A DNA stretch of 64,000 bases. Source: Consotaella salsifontis. Lineage in GTDB: Bacteria > Pseudomonadota > Alphaproteobacteria > Rhizobiales > Rhizobiaceae. The translations under genes and the position numbers were made by a program. Where the stretch lies: positions 1 to 64,000 of the forward strand of contig NZ_FUXL01000011.1 in NCBI RefSeq assembly GCF_900167365.1, given 5' to 3'. Shown one piece after another: positions 63,773 through 64,000 of this stretch (position 1 is its first letter; the number at the start of each line of letters is the position of its first letter). The notes beneath the pieces are model-generated. The model made no database searches. It was not told where the DNA came from and saw nothing but the letters and a program-made list of their open reading frames with translations.

Positions 63773-63859
63773 TCAGGTACGCGGGCGATGCGGCCGTGTC
63801 GAAAGACGGTGGCGCGCGCCGGGCGGGCGCGGGCGCAATCCCAGAATCCAGTTCATCAT
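63773..63859 (-). CDS. Possible 28-residue leader ORF between B12 riboswitch and cobP
   Basis: Reverse-strand ATGATG at 63859-63854 follows GGAGG closely and opens a frame of 28 codons (MMNWILGLRPRPPG... ending PRT) that stops at 63773, nine bases before the cobP ATG. The peptide is rich in Arg and Pro, with no family resemblance. A ribosome-binding site of this quality suggests translation, perhaps coupling to cobP. It could be chance in GC-rich DNA. Confidence 0.4.
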   Translation of the reverse strand: MMNWILGLRPRPPGARHRLSTRPHRPRT

Positions 63860-63884
63860 CAACCTCCGTGACGGCCTCGCGGCC

Positions 63885-64000
63885 ATGATCGGATGGCAGG
63901 TCTCCTGGCTCGCGGGTCGTCGGTCATCCCCCTGCCTTCCCGAAGCCTTTCGGCCTCAGTGGCGTTTCCTGTCGTCTTCGGCGCCCGGAATGGGTCCGCC
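63885..64000 (-). ncRNA. Cobalamin riboswitch (5' part outside the window)
   Basis: On the reverse strand GCCACTG (63957-63963), the GAAGGC block that follows it, and AGCCAGGAGACCTGCC (63895-63910) match the conserved 3' part of AdoCbl riboswitches. The 5' part with the core pairing lies beyond base 64000. It sits upstream of cobP-cobW-cobN-cobO-cobQ and would switch off the operon when adenosylcobalamin is abundant. Confidence 0.92.

Noticed and set aside
1-64000. CRISPR array, prophage, insertion sequence or replication origin.
   Set aside because: No regularly spaced repeats, transposase, phage or replication-initiator genes were seen.

Overview
This window is GC-rich, densely coded bacterial chromosome. 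It suggests an alphaproteobacterium, most likely Hyphomicrobiales (Rhizobiales). The reasons are aerobic-type cobalamin genes (cobP-cobW-cobN-cobO-cobQ) behind a B12 riboswitch, a CenR-like response regulator, a rhizobial-type xylitol dehydrogenase beside a ribose-type ABC transporter, a urtABCDE urea transporter, and short intergenic palindromes that I recall from this group. No rRNA, phage, integrase, transposase or CRISPR array is visible, so genus and family cannot be fixed.

Layout. (1) 1-5619: a sulfoquinovose (SQ) degradation cluster of the sulfo-EMP type. A YihV-like kinase diverges from a reverse-strand operon of YihU-like reductase, mutarotase, TauE/SafE-type exporter, LacD/YihT-family aldolase and an L-fucose-isomerase-like protein cut by the window edge. 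(2) 5902-11129: a TetR regulator diverges from pspA, a YiaA/YiaB protein and a three-domain lysophospholipid acyltransferase (Aas), with three copies of one operator between them. (3) 11529-15164: a YheO/DauR-type regulator converges on L-serine dehydratase and a serine transporter. (4) 15821-17601: a short-chain dehydrogenase and a BON-domain protein. (5) 18355-23720: a cytosolic group 3b NADP-type [NiFe]-hydrogenase operon with a cyclic-nucleotide-binding-domain protein inserted between subunit genes and a maturation protease at its end. (6) 23825-26355: a LacI regulator and an orphan polyol-binding protein. (7) 26571-30021: deoC, tRNA-Phe, an L,D-transpeptidase, the CenR-like regulator and a small cNMP-domain protein. 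(8) 30142-36250: an AraC regulator, xylitol-type dehydrogenase and a three-gene sugar ABC transporter. (9) 36847-40659: glpD and an unusual GAF-PAS-Crp fusion regulator. (10) 40933-46159: a complex-I/hydrogenase-4-like membrane module built from a fused 2.5-domain antiporter protein, a NuoH-like and a NuoB-like subunit, with no catalytic large subunit in the window. (11) 46383-49802: an autotransporter carrying an endonuclease/exonuclease/phosphatase passenger. (12) 50327-56279: urtABCDE behind a near-perfect sigma-54 promoter. (13) 56286-64000: cobQ, cobO, cobN, cobW and cobP (reverse strand), a possible 28-codon leader ORF and a cobalamin riboswitch running off the end.

The window reads as a catabolically flexible, oxidant- and membrane-stress-aware heterotroph. 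It can scavenge plant or algal sulfosugars, polyols, glycerol-3-phosphate, serine and urea, and it carries hydrogen-linked redox machinery. The most unusual pieces are the hybrid sulfoglycolysis cluster and the hydrogenase-like membrane arm lacking a large subunit. All family assignments rest on reading motifs by eye, without database searches.
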